From assembly GCA_024364805.1 (NCBI GenBank), contig CM044488.1:179553303-179573569 (forward strand): a stretch of DNA of 20,267 bases, written 5' to 3'. The translations under genes and the position numbers were made by a program. Shown here piece after piece: positions 9,675-19,400 of this stretch. Source of the stretch: Euprymna scolopes (taxonomy: Eukaryota > Mollusca > Cephalopoda > Sepiida > Sepiolidae). The notes beneath the pieces were generated by a model, which was given only the letters and a program-made list of their open reading frames with translations, had not been told where the DNA came from and did no database searches. The first letter of the stretch is position 1. Each line of letters begins with the position of its first letter.

Positions 9675-9896
9675 GGGAAGAGAGGGTGTTTTGTTAACTA
9701 TTCTGTACTTTCATCTAACAATTAAATAAAATATATCGTTGAACTTGAATTTATTTGTAACTCATTGTCAAGACCATTTTTTCAAATCTGTAAAACAAAC
9801 CAGTTTTTTTTGTTTTTTTTGTAACTGAAGATATCTAAATATTAATAATAATAATTAGGTGGTTCGATAAAAAATTTCATTGTGATGCATTTTGTA

Positions 9897-10272
9897 AATT
9901 TTTACCTTGTTTTCACCTTAACATTTTTCTTTAAAATGATTATCTTTTAAGATTTTCGGGTATGCTGAAAACGAATATCACATTTAAATTTTCCGCAAAT
10001 AAGTAGCTTTCCGGATATTAAGCAATGTCATTTCTTATGTTATGGCTGGTGGCTATCTTGGTACGTGTGTTTGCGCATAGTTTCTTGGGGTTATATTTGC
10101 GCACTTTGCGTACTAAAATGGCCACCAGCGATAACATAAGAAATGACATTGCTTAATATCCGGAAAACTATTTATTTGCAGAAAATTTAAATGCGACATT
10201 TGTTTTCAGCATACCCTAAAACCAATAGAAGTAATCATTTTAAATGTTAAGGTGGAAGCAAGGTAAAAAATT
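9897..10272. repeat. Second fold-back / MITE-like element, arms ~180 bp
   Basis: The arms run from about 9897 to 10078 and from about 10094 to 10272. The longest exact match is CCGGATATTAAGCAATGTCA and the bases that follow, at 10012-10046, paired with 10129-10163. The outer ends read AATTTTTACCTTG on the left and, inverted on the right, AATTTTTTACCTTG. The centre holds the near-inverted GCTGGTGGC / GCCACCAGC pair and two TGCGCA hexamers. There is no coding capacity. The arms look better conserved than those of the element at 8386-9015, so it is probably younger. No target duplication is evident. Confidence 0.82.
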
Positions 10273-10344
10273 ACTGTTTTATTTCTTTGTTTACATAGTT
10301 GAATTTTCAGTAAAACAACAGAATAGAAATGAAAAAAATTACCA

Positions 10345-10581
10345 TCAACTAGTGAATATACAGTTGTTGCTCATCAGGATTCCTGGTATCCTGGTACTGT
10401 GAATGCTACATCAAGGATTCATGTAGAGTACGATTTATGGTTGCATCTCAGAAAATAGGGGTATATTTTGGGCCAGATAGAGAGGATTTACAAAATTGAG
10501 AATTCGACTGGTCCCAAAATGCATAAGTTCTGGTCGACTATGGGAATTTCCATCTTTTACAGAAATCCAAAATCCATATGA
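10345..10581 (+). pseudogene. Possible coding relic (Tudor-like 'YpGtV' motif)
   Basis: One frame gives EYTVVAHQDSWYPGTVNATS, then RIHVEYDLWLHLRK, a TAG at 10456-10458, and about 40 more open codons to TGA at 10579-10581 (GYILGQIERIYKIENSTGPK...). The string VVAHQDSWYPGTV is like the Tudor-type beta-barrel start (VVAYxDxWYPGxV) in proteins often encoded by animal DNA transposons and their domesticated relatives. The rest cannot be matched. There is no start codon or splice context that I trust. It lies just right of the fold-back element ending at 10272. Confidence 0.3.
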
Positions 10582-11659
10582 AAAATTTTCTTCGATTTAT
10601 TTCTGAGATTAATTCATAATCTACTCAATTTTTTTTTCTTTGAAGGGAGTAGTAAATACCAACCATGTATGCTATTTAGGCATTCAATGGCTACACCCAG
10701 ATTAAGCTCTCCTTTGGTGAGAAGGCAGGAAAATGCTTGCTCTCAATAAAGCTATTTAAATATCACTATAATACTTAGTTTTGTTCATGAATAGACACCC
10801 ACTTTATGATACCATGCGCCAGTTTAAAGAAAATTGAAATTTGTAGATTTGAATTTATAATTCATGGCTTATGGTTAAAAAGATACATCAAATTTGACTG
10901 CATAATCAAAAAGAGAACAACTTTACATGAGAGTGCCAAGTTTCATGAGAATAGCTTGAAAAATAAATAAATGGTGGCGAAATTACTGAATTTCTTGAAA
11001 TGTTGAGGGACATAATTTAGCCCATTTTTTCTAAAGAAAAATGTCCACGGAAAAGCCTAAATTTTGGCACTTAAAATTCTCATAATTTTTTAACTACTGA
11101 GGGTATTTGTATAATTCAAATGATATTAAGCATCTTTTACACAGCTCTTTTCATGCAAGTTGATAAAATAACAATAATCTAAAAAGAAAAATATCAACTT
11201 GTAATGCTACTCTTAATAGGCGCATACAGACTACATTTTGTATTATTACTGTTATTAACTTTGTTACATCAAAAAAATTTGTCGCAGCTTTCTTTTTTTG
11301 AATGTTTTGATTTAATAAAAAATATTGCTGCATCAAGTGTCTTAAATTATCAGATGAAAAAAATGAATTTCTTAGTAAAAGAGAGTTGTCTCCCTCTGCA
11401 CAATGACAAATTGTAAAACAGCACCTATAAAGTGATCCAGTCTCTACCAAACTATTCTATTAAATTTTTGTGCACAGACTTGAAATTTGATAGTCGGAGA
11501 TTTGGTTTTCAGTCGGTAAAAATAACTGCTAATAGGTCTAACTTGAACAAAAAAAAAAAATGGATTTAGCAGGCGCGAAGTCATCTGAAAATGTACTTCT
11601 ACACAAATATACATTTATATCTTTTATGATGTTATTTTTTATAAGTTTTTTTATGCATT
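10582..11659. other. Gene-free stretch, probably old transposon debris
   Basis: The patch at 10930-11050 (GAGTGCCAAGTTTCATGAGA and following) reads like untranslated transposon sequence, but no ends or frame can be named. The frames at 11151-11450 are A+T-driven. Confidence 0.4.
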
Positions 11660-11745
11660 AGGACATGGCTCAGAGAATAATGAATAAAGCTGGAGAGCTA
11701 TAGGTTTTGGTTTCGATTCTAGCTGATGGCACCCAAGTTTTATTT
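11660..11745 (+). mobile_element. Possible tRNA-derived SINE head
   Basis: CATGGCTCAGAGAAT (about 11664-11678) resembles a polymerase III A box and GGTTTCGATTCTAG (about 11709-11722) a B box, about 45 bases apart, the spacing found in tRNA-derived SINEs. GCACCCAAG and a T-run follow. No tRNA cloverleaf can be completed and no target duplication is visible, so it is a decayed head or a chance match. Confidence 0.4.
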
Positions 11746-11764
11746 TTTTTTACTTTTGAAATCA

Positions 11765-11992
11765 CTACTATATATTGGATGTAATATAATATTCAATAGA
11801 GAATTAACTCTATAATAATAAGTATGAAATCTGCACAAACTAAAATATATTTAAGCATATTTTACAATTGGGCTACACTGAGGATTTGCTACTATACATT
11901 GAGTACAATATAATAATCAATAAAGAATTGGCTCTAAAATAAATTGCATAACTTAAAATATCATATTTAAGTGTATGCTACAACTAATGCTA
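11765..11992 (+). repeat. Two-unit direct repeat, period ~124 bp
   Basis: Unit 1 (11765-11888) and unit 2 (11889-11992) align through CTACTATA.ATTG, AATATAAT, ATTCAATA/AATCAATA, AGAATT, CTCTA and a shared ATATTTAAG...TACAA end. They are roughly three-quarters identical. The start of the SINE at 11993 interrupts the end of unit 2, whose last bases (TACAACTAATGCTA) correspond to TACAATTGGGCTA in unit 1. The SINE therefore inserted after the duplication. Their origin is unknown. Confidence 0.6.
11980..11992 (+). repeat. Target-site duplication of SINE copy 1 (left)
   Basis: ACAACTAATGCTA, identical to 12267-12279. Confidence 0.85.
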
Positions 11993-12266
11993 TGCAGCAT
12001 AATCATGTTGACACATCGGTTCTCGCCAGATCACCAAAGTTAAGCAACATTGAGCCTGGCTAGTATCAGATGGGTGACCATTTGGGGATTCTAGGTGCTG
12101 CATGTGCTCTCCGCTCATCTTGGCATTGTTTCCAGTCGTCCTGTATCTCCACTTGCCACTGGTATGCAATAATGTTGACTCAGGACTTGCCACACAAATT
12201 TACTGCACAGGCACCCTTACAGTGGGTATCCATAGTCTGTCAAGACTGGAGGAAGCCACAATGACA
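11993..12266 (+). mobile_element. 5S-rRNA-derived SINE (SINE3-type head), copy 1
   Basis: The first ~115 bases follow 5S rRNA: CATCGGTTCTCG, then GATCACCAAAGTTAAGCAAC (box A region, 12037-12048), then GATGGGTGACC (box C, 12069-12079) and a closing GGTGCTGCATG. These are internal RNA polymerase III control elements. A ~160-base body follows, containing CATTGTTTCC and TCCACTTGCCACT, and a tail ending GGAAGCCACAATGACA. The copy is flanked by perfect 13-base direct repeats ACAACTAATGCTA at 11980-11992 and 12267-12279, the mark of LINE-driven insertion. The first few 5S bases may overlap the left repeat. This is not a functional 5S gene: it is diverged and lacks a T-run right after the 5S end. Confidence 0.88.
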
Positions 12267-12279
12267 ACAACTAATGCTA
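12267..12279 (+). repeat. Target-site duplication of SINE copy 1 (right)
   Basis: ACAACTAATGCTA, identical to 11980-11992. Confidence 0.85.
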
Positions 12280-12528
12280 GGTGGCCTGTTAGGATACGTA
12301 TATTCTTAATATCATCCAAAAATAATTTATCTGAAGGAAAAAAATAAAATAAAAATAATATGAAAATGCCAGTCACTCCCACCACTTTGATAAGTTAGTT
12401 TTTTTATTATAGTGTTCATATTATAAACTTAATTCCAAAACATTTATAACAGGTAATTTTCTTCTGTGATAGTAGTACCTTGTCTCATCTCGAGCACTGT
12501 ATCAAAGACAAGTCGAAAAATATCTAGT

Positions 12529-12553
12529 TATATATATATATATATATATATAT
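12529..12553. repeat. (TA)n microsatellite
   Basis: About 12 TA units between SINE copies 1 and 2. Confidence 0.93.
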
Positions 12554-12771
12554 GCATGTAGCAAACCTTCTTTTAGATATGCTTTGTTGTATTATACCAA
12601 AATGAATTTTCTTTTCTCTCAATAGGATTTCATATTGTCTCATAAGTACTAATTTTTATACCGATAGAATAAATGAGATTTCAATTTTAATGTTCTTTAT
12701 TTCCATTTGTCCTAATATTTCATTAGTCATCTTCAAAGAATTATGTTAATAATGATAAATAATAATACTCA

Positions 12772-13058
12772 TTCAATGGCCTCTGTTCAATCACCACTTG
12801 TACAGGTGACTGCATGTGTAATCGTAATCGTAATAAAAGGGTTGTGCAATACCAACCACAACTCTCCTGAATTGGTAATGTTTGATGCAAGCGGCAAGGA
12901 TAAAATCTAGCACCACTGGATACAATGCTGATATAAATGGAGAACACATACAGCATATAATATTCCCAAATGGTCAACCAGTTTAGTACTGACCAGGTTG
13001 AACTTCACTTTGGTGATATAATAGGAACCACTGTGTCTATGTGATTATAATGTGTTCT
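12772..13058 (-). mobile_element. 5S-rRNA-derived SINE, copy 2, inverted and more diverged
   Basis: On the minus strand, from about 13058, the sequence reads ATAATCACATAGACACAGTG, then ATATCACCAAAGTGAAGTTC and ACTGGTTGACCATTTGGGAA, then TATGCTGTATGTGTTCTC. This parallels the 5S head of the copy at 11993. The body (12930 down to about 12772) shares CATTGTATCCAGTGGT, CTTGCCGCTTGCA, AATTCAGGA, GGTATTGCACAACCCTTTT and a GCAGTCACCTGTAC tail with the other two copies. A weak TACTCA pair (12766-12771 and 13058-13063) may be an eroded target duplication. The box A and box C regions carry substitutions, so it is older than copy 1. Confidence 0.75.
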
Positions 13059-13063
13059 ACTCA

Positions 13064-14519
13064 ATTAACTGCCAACTACAGAAAGATGATGCTGTTAGAT
13101 GTATGTAAATAACACGTTATATATATTTACACATGTAAATATACACATTTTAATGAAACCTCGACAACAGGTATGTATGTATATTTACATTTACATTGAC
13201 TGTGCATACAACTTTCAACCTGAAAGCTAAATGCAAAATAACAAAATGCATTCATAGCCCCTTTATTGTACAGCCTCTCTCTAATATTATTTAAAGTTTG
13301 GTCTTTAGGTCACTCGCATAAATAGAAATGTCCGATACTCATTTTGCATTATTTTCATTATATATTTTCATTATATATAAACAAAGAAAAATTGCCTATA
13401 TTTTCGTCATGTTTTTTTTTTAATCCAAATATAATGCTGAGTATTTCTTCATCCATGTTTACATATATTATTTTAAAACTTACAATGCACTGCCCCCTTA
13501 GATCCTAATATTACACCAGGTACTCATGCTCCTAAGTCATGATCCTCAAATGTTGCTTTTTTTTTTATTTCAAATAATAATAAAAAAGAACTAAGCCACA
13601 ACAGAAGAAACATCAGATTTGTTATATATTTTTAATTTTTAGCATGGAGTAATGTATAAAATGATGTTTAAATCAATACCATTTCATTGATTTTTATAAC
13701 ACTATTTCTTTTCTGATTATGAACTAAACATTATACACACACACACAAGACGTTCCTCCATCCAATTCTCTTACAATGGAAAGAGAATCTGCTTTATCTT
13801 TAAAAACCTTGAATCAATGCTAACACATTGATTAAGTAGTAACAGCTTTACACAAATAGCAAATAACTGGATCAATTTCTTGTTAAACAAATAATCAACT
13901 TGCCTTTATCGTAGTCTTGTTTAAACAATATAAATATGAAATATAAACAACGTTGACAATAAAAAAGAATTGATGATATGCAAAACTTTTACATGTATGA
14001 AGTTTTGGTTTCAGCAATTAGGGTGAATGAATAAAAAAAATAAAAAAAGACTGTAAAAACTATTTTGATCATAAAAAGTAACATTTCAACATGCATTCTA
14101 GACTCTCAAAGCCTGGGTTGAGATTAAAATTGAAAAAATAAGAATTAGACAATATTCTGATTAATTGAAAATATTTGTTTTTCAGGTTTTCAAAGATTTG
14201 ATCTGTTCCATGCTATTTAAAAGTGATGCATTATTAATTAAACAATTTAAATAATGTTATATCTCTCATCAAAATTCAAATACACCTAGATCAAACCCTT
14301 AACATATCTTCCTCTTTACAATATTTCAAAATTTATTTTTTTATAATAATTCATATCCAAATTGAATCATAATACAAGCACTTTGGAATGGAAGCTATCC
14401 ATAACTGATGTTGACATTTTCGATTTCTGTTATATCGTTGATATTTTTGCACTCTGCTTGTTAATGGATAATTAGACTTTTAGCTCACCTTCTTTGTGAA
14501 TTCTATGCACAATGCTTTA
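13064..14519. other. Gene-free A+T-rich stretch between SINE copies
   Basis: Contains TA/TG-rich low-complexity sequence at 13115-13195, near-duplicate TTTTCATTATATA units at about 13353-13378, and a CA tract. No gene or RNA seen. Confidence 0.55.
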
Positions 14520-14734
14520 AGCAACTTGCAACACTAATTGTGGAAGTAGTATGGTGTTACAGGTGCAGACTGTGGGCTCAGCGTGCCAAGTTCAAGTTTT
14601 GTTTCAGCTACTACATTAGTTTCATTAACATTCTTGGCAGAGATATGAATTCATACATTTTTTCCTCCAACTATGGATTAAATAGTAAAGTATATATTGG
14701 TTGGGCAATCAGTCTAAGGGAAGGAAAATGACAC

Positions 14735-14900
14735 CAGTCTTTGTGTTTATTCTGACATTGTTTCCACTCCTCCTGTACTTCCACTTGCCACTATAATTTA
14801 ATAATACTAATTCAGAAAGGATTTGGTTGGGGATTGCATAATCCTTTCTTCATTATAGCAGGCAGCCTTACATTATTGTTTGAAACTGGAAGGAAGTTCT
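14735..14900 (+). mobile_element. SINE body, copy 3, without a 5S head
   Basis: The block TGACATTGTTTCCACTCCTC, CTGTACTTCCACTTGCCACT, TAATAATACTAATTCAG matches the body of copy 1 (12123-12184). Next, GGATTTGGTTGGGGATTGCA and ATCCTTTCTTCATTATA match copy 2. The tail GCAGGCAGCCTTACA...GAAACTGGAAGGAAG matches copy 1. It carries both body parts that copies 1 and 2 have each lost or altered, so it is the most complete body. Upstream there is no 5S sequence. A possible tRNA-like head lies somewhere in 14520-14735 (AGTTCAAGTTTTG at about 14587 resembles a decayed B box), but the left end is unclear. Confidence 0.7.
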
Positions 14901-15954
14901 TTTTTTATGTCGATTAAATAAAAAATGTCACTTGATAACTAAAATAGATTTTAGGAATAGATCAAATCTTTTTAAACAATTGATGATAAAGAAATTTTAC
15001 AACTAAAATAAAATTTAAAAGGAAAAATATTGTAAATAAAGGTATAAAAAACAATGCCAATCTATTTTCATTTAAACAATTTAGCATTACAATAAGTGGG
15101 GGAAAAAAAAAAGAAAAATTAATTGTATATTTTGTGTGGTGAGAATTCAAGTTATAGCAGCTAAACAATTATAAGAACAAAAAAAATAGATTTATGAAAA
15201 AGGAAAACATCTTAAAAAGCATTTGGATAGAAAGAGAATCATCAGCAGAGTACATAATGGTCAAACCAAAAAGTGTCAAAAATTGAATGTAAAATTATGT
15301 CTGAAAGAATTATAGCATTTAGCTATAGAGATGAAAGTTTGTTTTTGGTCAATTCAAGCTGGATAAATTGGTTGAAGAGCTGTGATGTTGAAAACCGAAA
15401 ACACTTTGTGACACGAAGATAACATTACTGAGGCCTCATATTGATACATGCAAATGTTATGAATCGATCGAGCAGAGTTAATAATAATCATCATCATCAT
15501 CATAATAATAATGCATATTAAATGACAACTGAAATTATAATTTGAAGACAAAAGTATCAAAATAAATATAATTATTGAGAGAAGAGAGAAAAAAGATGTT
15601 TTGTGGTATGGACACACAACCACCTGCAGCTTTTAAATAAAAACCTCTAAACTTAATGAAAACCCTCAAAAATATATAAACCTTTTATCAGTTTTTAAAA
15701 AATGCAACATGCATGGCAATACATAAAGCAGTTGAAAATAAATATTATCACCCCCTCCTCCCCATACATCAGTGTTAGGCATAAAATAAGCTGAGGTAAT
15801 CTAATACTAAAGATTTCCGTTTATTAAGATTGTTAAGATGTAATAACATTTGCTAAAATCATCACCTTATATTTTGTGGATTGCATACGAATGTATGTTT
15901 GAGACTTAATGAGAAACATTGTCTCAAGGAAAGAAAACTACTTAATAATGAAGT
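14901..15954. other. Gene-free stretch
   Basis: A+T-rich with a trinucleotide repeat; the frames at 14962-15168 and 15354-15623 are not convincing. Confidence 0.55.
15481..15512. repeat. (ATC)n/(ATA)n trinucleotide repeat
   Basis: AATAAT units, then four to five ATC units, then AATAAT again. Confidence 0.85.
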
Positions 15955-16070
15955 GTGGGTGGGAGTTGTCATGCTGTCTGGGAATAATTATTATATGAAG
16001 GCTCCTTGAGAGAACAAAGAAACACAAAAGAGCATGGCAACCATTTTAATGCCTCCTAAACAAAAGTATC
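15955..16070. promoter_or_regulatory. Candidate conserved non-coding element with RFX-, SOX- and homeodomain-like sites
   Basis: The island has AATAATTATTAT (homeodomain-type), AACAAAG at about 16013 (SOX/TCF-type) and CATGGCAACC at about 16033-16042, an RFX half-site. The surrounding kilobase is plain A+T-rich sequence. No ORF or repeat explains it. The grouping is suggestive only. Confidence 0.25.
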
Positions 16071-16128
16071 CCCAAAATTAAGGGCAATAGAAGTTTACAT
16101 CTATTTTAAAAAATAAAAGGGCCTAAAT

Positions 16129-16144
16129 AACACACACACACACA
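16129..16144. repeat. (CA)n microsatellite
   Basis: About eight CA units. Similar short tracts lie at 13735-13747 and 17963-17979. Confidence 0.88.
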
Positions 16145-16352
16145 TTATATATGAAATTAATGCATCAGGTTATGCCAGGACTAAGGATTTGAATATAGTG
16201 TTAATTTGGTCAAATCTTGAAAAAGAAAGTTAGTCATAAAGAAAATGTGCCAAACCCCAACAGCATATATGCTTGTAGGGAGAGAGGGCTGCATTTATCA
16301 AATGATGATGAGTGTTGATATTCTTTTCTTTTTTTTTTTTTGTTAGACTTTG

Positions 16353-16405
16353 AGCATGTTAGCTTAGTTGGTAATTCACTCACAATTTTATGGTGCCAGC
16401 ATTTA
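16353..16405 (+). mobile_element. Possible decayed tRNA-like sequence with A box only
   Basis: TAGCTTAGTTGGTA at 16360-16373 fits the A box consensus of tRNAs and tRNA-derived SINEs exactly. The sequence after it (ATTCACTCACAATTTTATGG, then TGCCAGC) has no B box and does not fold as a tRNA. It is either a truncated SINE head or coincidence. Confidence 0.25.
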
Positions 16406-19400
16406 ATTTATTAAAAAAAAATTATATAAAAATATATTTAAATGCAAAATTCAGACGAGACAGCCAAAAAATTGGTATTTAATTAAAAAAAAAATGCATT
16501 AAAAAAATAACAAATTAAAACAAGTTATTAAATTTAAAACTGTCTCCTTTGTAAATAAATTTGTGAACCATTTTTAAAACTGACCTTCAAACTGAATTAG
16601 GTATTTGAGGAAAACTAGGAAGGCTAAAATTTTATTTAAAAAAAAAACAAAACAAACTACAGCAAAAATAAAACTATATATATTATAAACTGCCTTTTTA
16701 TGAAGAAACATCAAAAGAGTTTAATAAAATGTTTTAAATTTAAAATAAAAGAAATACTTAAATGTATTTCTGGATAGCCATTTTTTCTTTGAAACAAAAT
16801 ATGTCAAATTATGTAAAATTAATGTATTTTTAATTTGAAATTATTCAGCAAGCATGCTAATTATTTTTAATGTCACTTAAACATTTCTATTTCATTTTTT
16901 AATTTATTATTAAATAATTTTTTGAAAACTTGAGGTGAAAATAGCAATTTTAAAACACATTTCATCTATTATTTAATTTTAAAATGTTTAACTCTTATTC
17001 ATATAAAGGCAATTTAAAAACTTTATACTATTTAAAAAAATTTCCAAGAAAAAATAGGGATTATTCGGTGAGATAAGAGAAATGTTTATACCCTAACCTC
17101 CAAAAGGTTAAGCATAAATTTTATAATTAATGCTAAATTGTTTAAATTTAACAGAAAGTGTAATACAATGTGAAATTTCTGAACAGCGTAATTAGTCAAC
17201 TGCAAAATGCTACACAAATAAAGAAATGTTCACTTGAAATTTTAATATTTAGCTATGAAAAAACAAAAGAAAAGCCTTAACCATTTGAGGAAGATTGTTT
17301 TAATATCTATTCCTAATTTATGAAAGAAAAAAAAGTAAGAGGGGTAAAAAGTTATTCTTTTAAATATTTGCCTTCTAGAAATTGTGAAGTTTGCATGTGT
17401 GAAATATACGGAAAAACTACAAGAATAAAACAAAAATAAGTTAAAAAAATAATAGATTGAAAAAAATTATTATCTGATAAATTCCCATATTTATTATTTT
17501 ATAGAGAAGTTATTTTCATAGGAAAGATCTAAAAATATGCAATAATCTGTTAAACCTTCCGAACAAAAATCACTGAGAAATATGAACCACTCATTTGTTG
17601 CCTATTAATAAAATCAAAAGATACATATACATACATACAATACTATATGAAGTCTAAGTTAATAGCTATGTGATGCCTATGAGTTTCAAAATATTGAGGA
17701 ATTATTTAAAAAGTCCGCCTGATGACGAAAATTTCAGTATTGTACCTTTCTGAGTCAAATGATTATTGCTGTTACCATTTGACTAAGAAGAACACAAGGC
17801 TAAAACGTGTTCTCTTTATCTTGGTTGCTCATTTGAATGTTGCATAGTATTGCTAAGGATATACATCACTCTTATACTCATAATTGAGCCTCTCTATTTA
17901 TTTCTCCTAAACTATAAAGTAATATCTGCTAAAAAATACAGAAATTAGAACAAACAACATACAACACACACACACACAATGGACATCCTAATTCTATACA
18001 AAAACAATAGCAAGAAAGATAAAGATATGCACTGACACACGCGCCGCGCAAGTACAGAGAGCGAAGAGTGCAACACAAACAAAACTGTAGCAGATTAGCA
18101 AAAGACTAATAACATATACAGAGATAAGATATTAAAAAGAAAAAAAAAAAACATTTGAAATATATCAAAAATGAAGAAGGACGAAAGGTATAAGCTTAAA
18201 TTTCTTACAATTTGTTCAAATTTTAATATTGTTGAATATAGGGATAAATTAAAAGAAATCTTCAGGTCCATCCACACAGACAATAACGAAATGACATGAA
18301 AAAAGGGGGAAGGGTTTAGTAGAATTTTTTTATACGAGACTTGAATACTACATAACTATAAAGATGATTTTAAAGGAATATAAAACGTAATCTAGTAAAA
18401 CTTTATGAAAAAAATATGGTAATAAGATATGCAGATTAGGGGAAAATCTTGCCAAAACATTTTCTCCCATACAGTTTTTGCTTAGACTAGAATAATAGTA
18501 AAAACAATCTCATAACACTAATAAAGACGTATCCATTCAGAAAGTCGAATGAAAAATCTAATGTAAAAATGAAAAAAAAAATATAATCAAAATATTAAAG
18601 TAAACCCAATTCATAGTAATAGTGGTTCAATCATAATTGAAAAAAAAAATTCATTTTGTCTTTAACAAAAATGTTTGCTGAAAAAGCTTTTATTTAAAAA
18701 AATAAATAAAATAAATAAATTACTCAAAATTAATAGATTATGTTTTAATCATTTAATTCTTTAAAAATATTTTTCTTGTATAGTGAAAAAAGATTTGTTT
18801 ACATTAAATTTTAAAAAAAGTTGATGAAAATAAAACCTCCTTACAAAAACTAAACTCAGTTGTATTAGCAACAGAAAAAAAGATAAGCAATAACTTAACA
18901 GATCTCTTAAGGAGGACAGACCACCTGTCATACATGGCCAATAATAGAGATCAGATGTCTGCTTCTAAAAATTAGAAAATGAAAAAATAACTTTGAACGA
19001 CCACTAGGGATGAGGATATTGTGAGAAGCAAGAAATAATAAATGACCAACACTTTTTTCTTTCTTTTAGAGTAATAACTTAAATGTGAGAGAAGTGTAGA
19101 ATGAAAGTGTTCATTCCTTTGAAAGGAAACAGTAAAAACAAACATGAAAAACGTCAAATGAAAGACATAAAACGTAACAATAGTAATGTTAAACAATTTT
19201 CTTTTTATCAGTTGATTGTGATAAATACGTATCATTTAACAATAATTTTATATAAAATGCTGTTTTTGAAAATCTCTCCTCATATTGGAAAATTGTATGC
19301 CAGAAGATTTCAAAGACTAAATCAAGGTTGGATAGTTTTTTTTTCTGATAAACTAATATATTTTAGAGAACAAATTACCCAATCAGATTAAATCAGGTTA

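Noticed and set aside
11989-12105. A functional 5S rRNA gene
   Set aside because: Many substitutions, an attached SINE body, no terminator T-run directly after the 5S end, and a target duplication around the whole unit all point to a SINE.
12070-12385. Open frames of 61-81 codons on both strands
   Set aside because: They lie mostly in the 5S-derived SINE and read through its 5S head and body; the similarity is to RNA, not protein.
17718-17745. Hammerhead-ribozyme-like CTGATGA...GAAA core
   Set aside because: There is no room for stem II between CTGATGA and CGAAA and no convincing stems I or III.
19101-19391. 96-codon open frame, plus strand
   Set aside because: Lys/Ile/Asn/Phe-rich translation typical of random A+T-rich DNA, no family motif, and an equally long frame on the opposite strand overlaps it.
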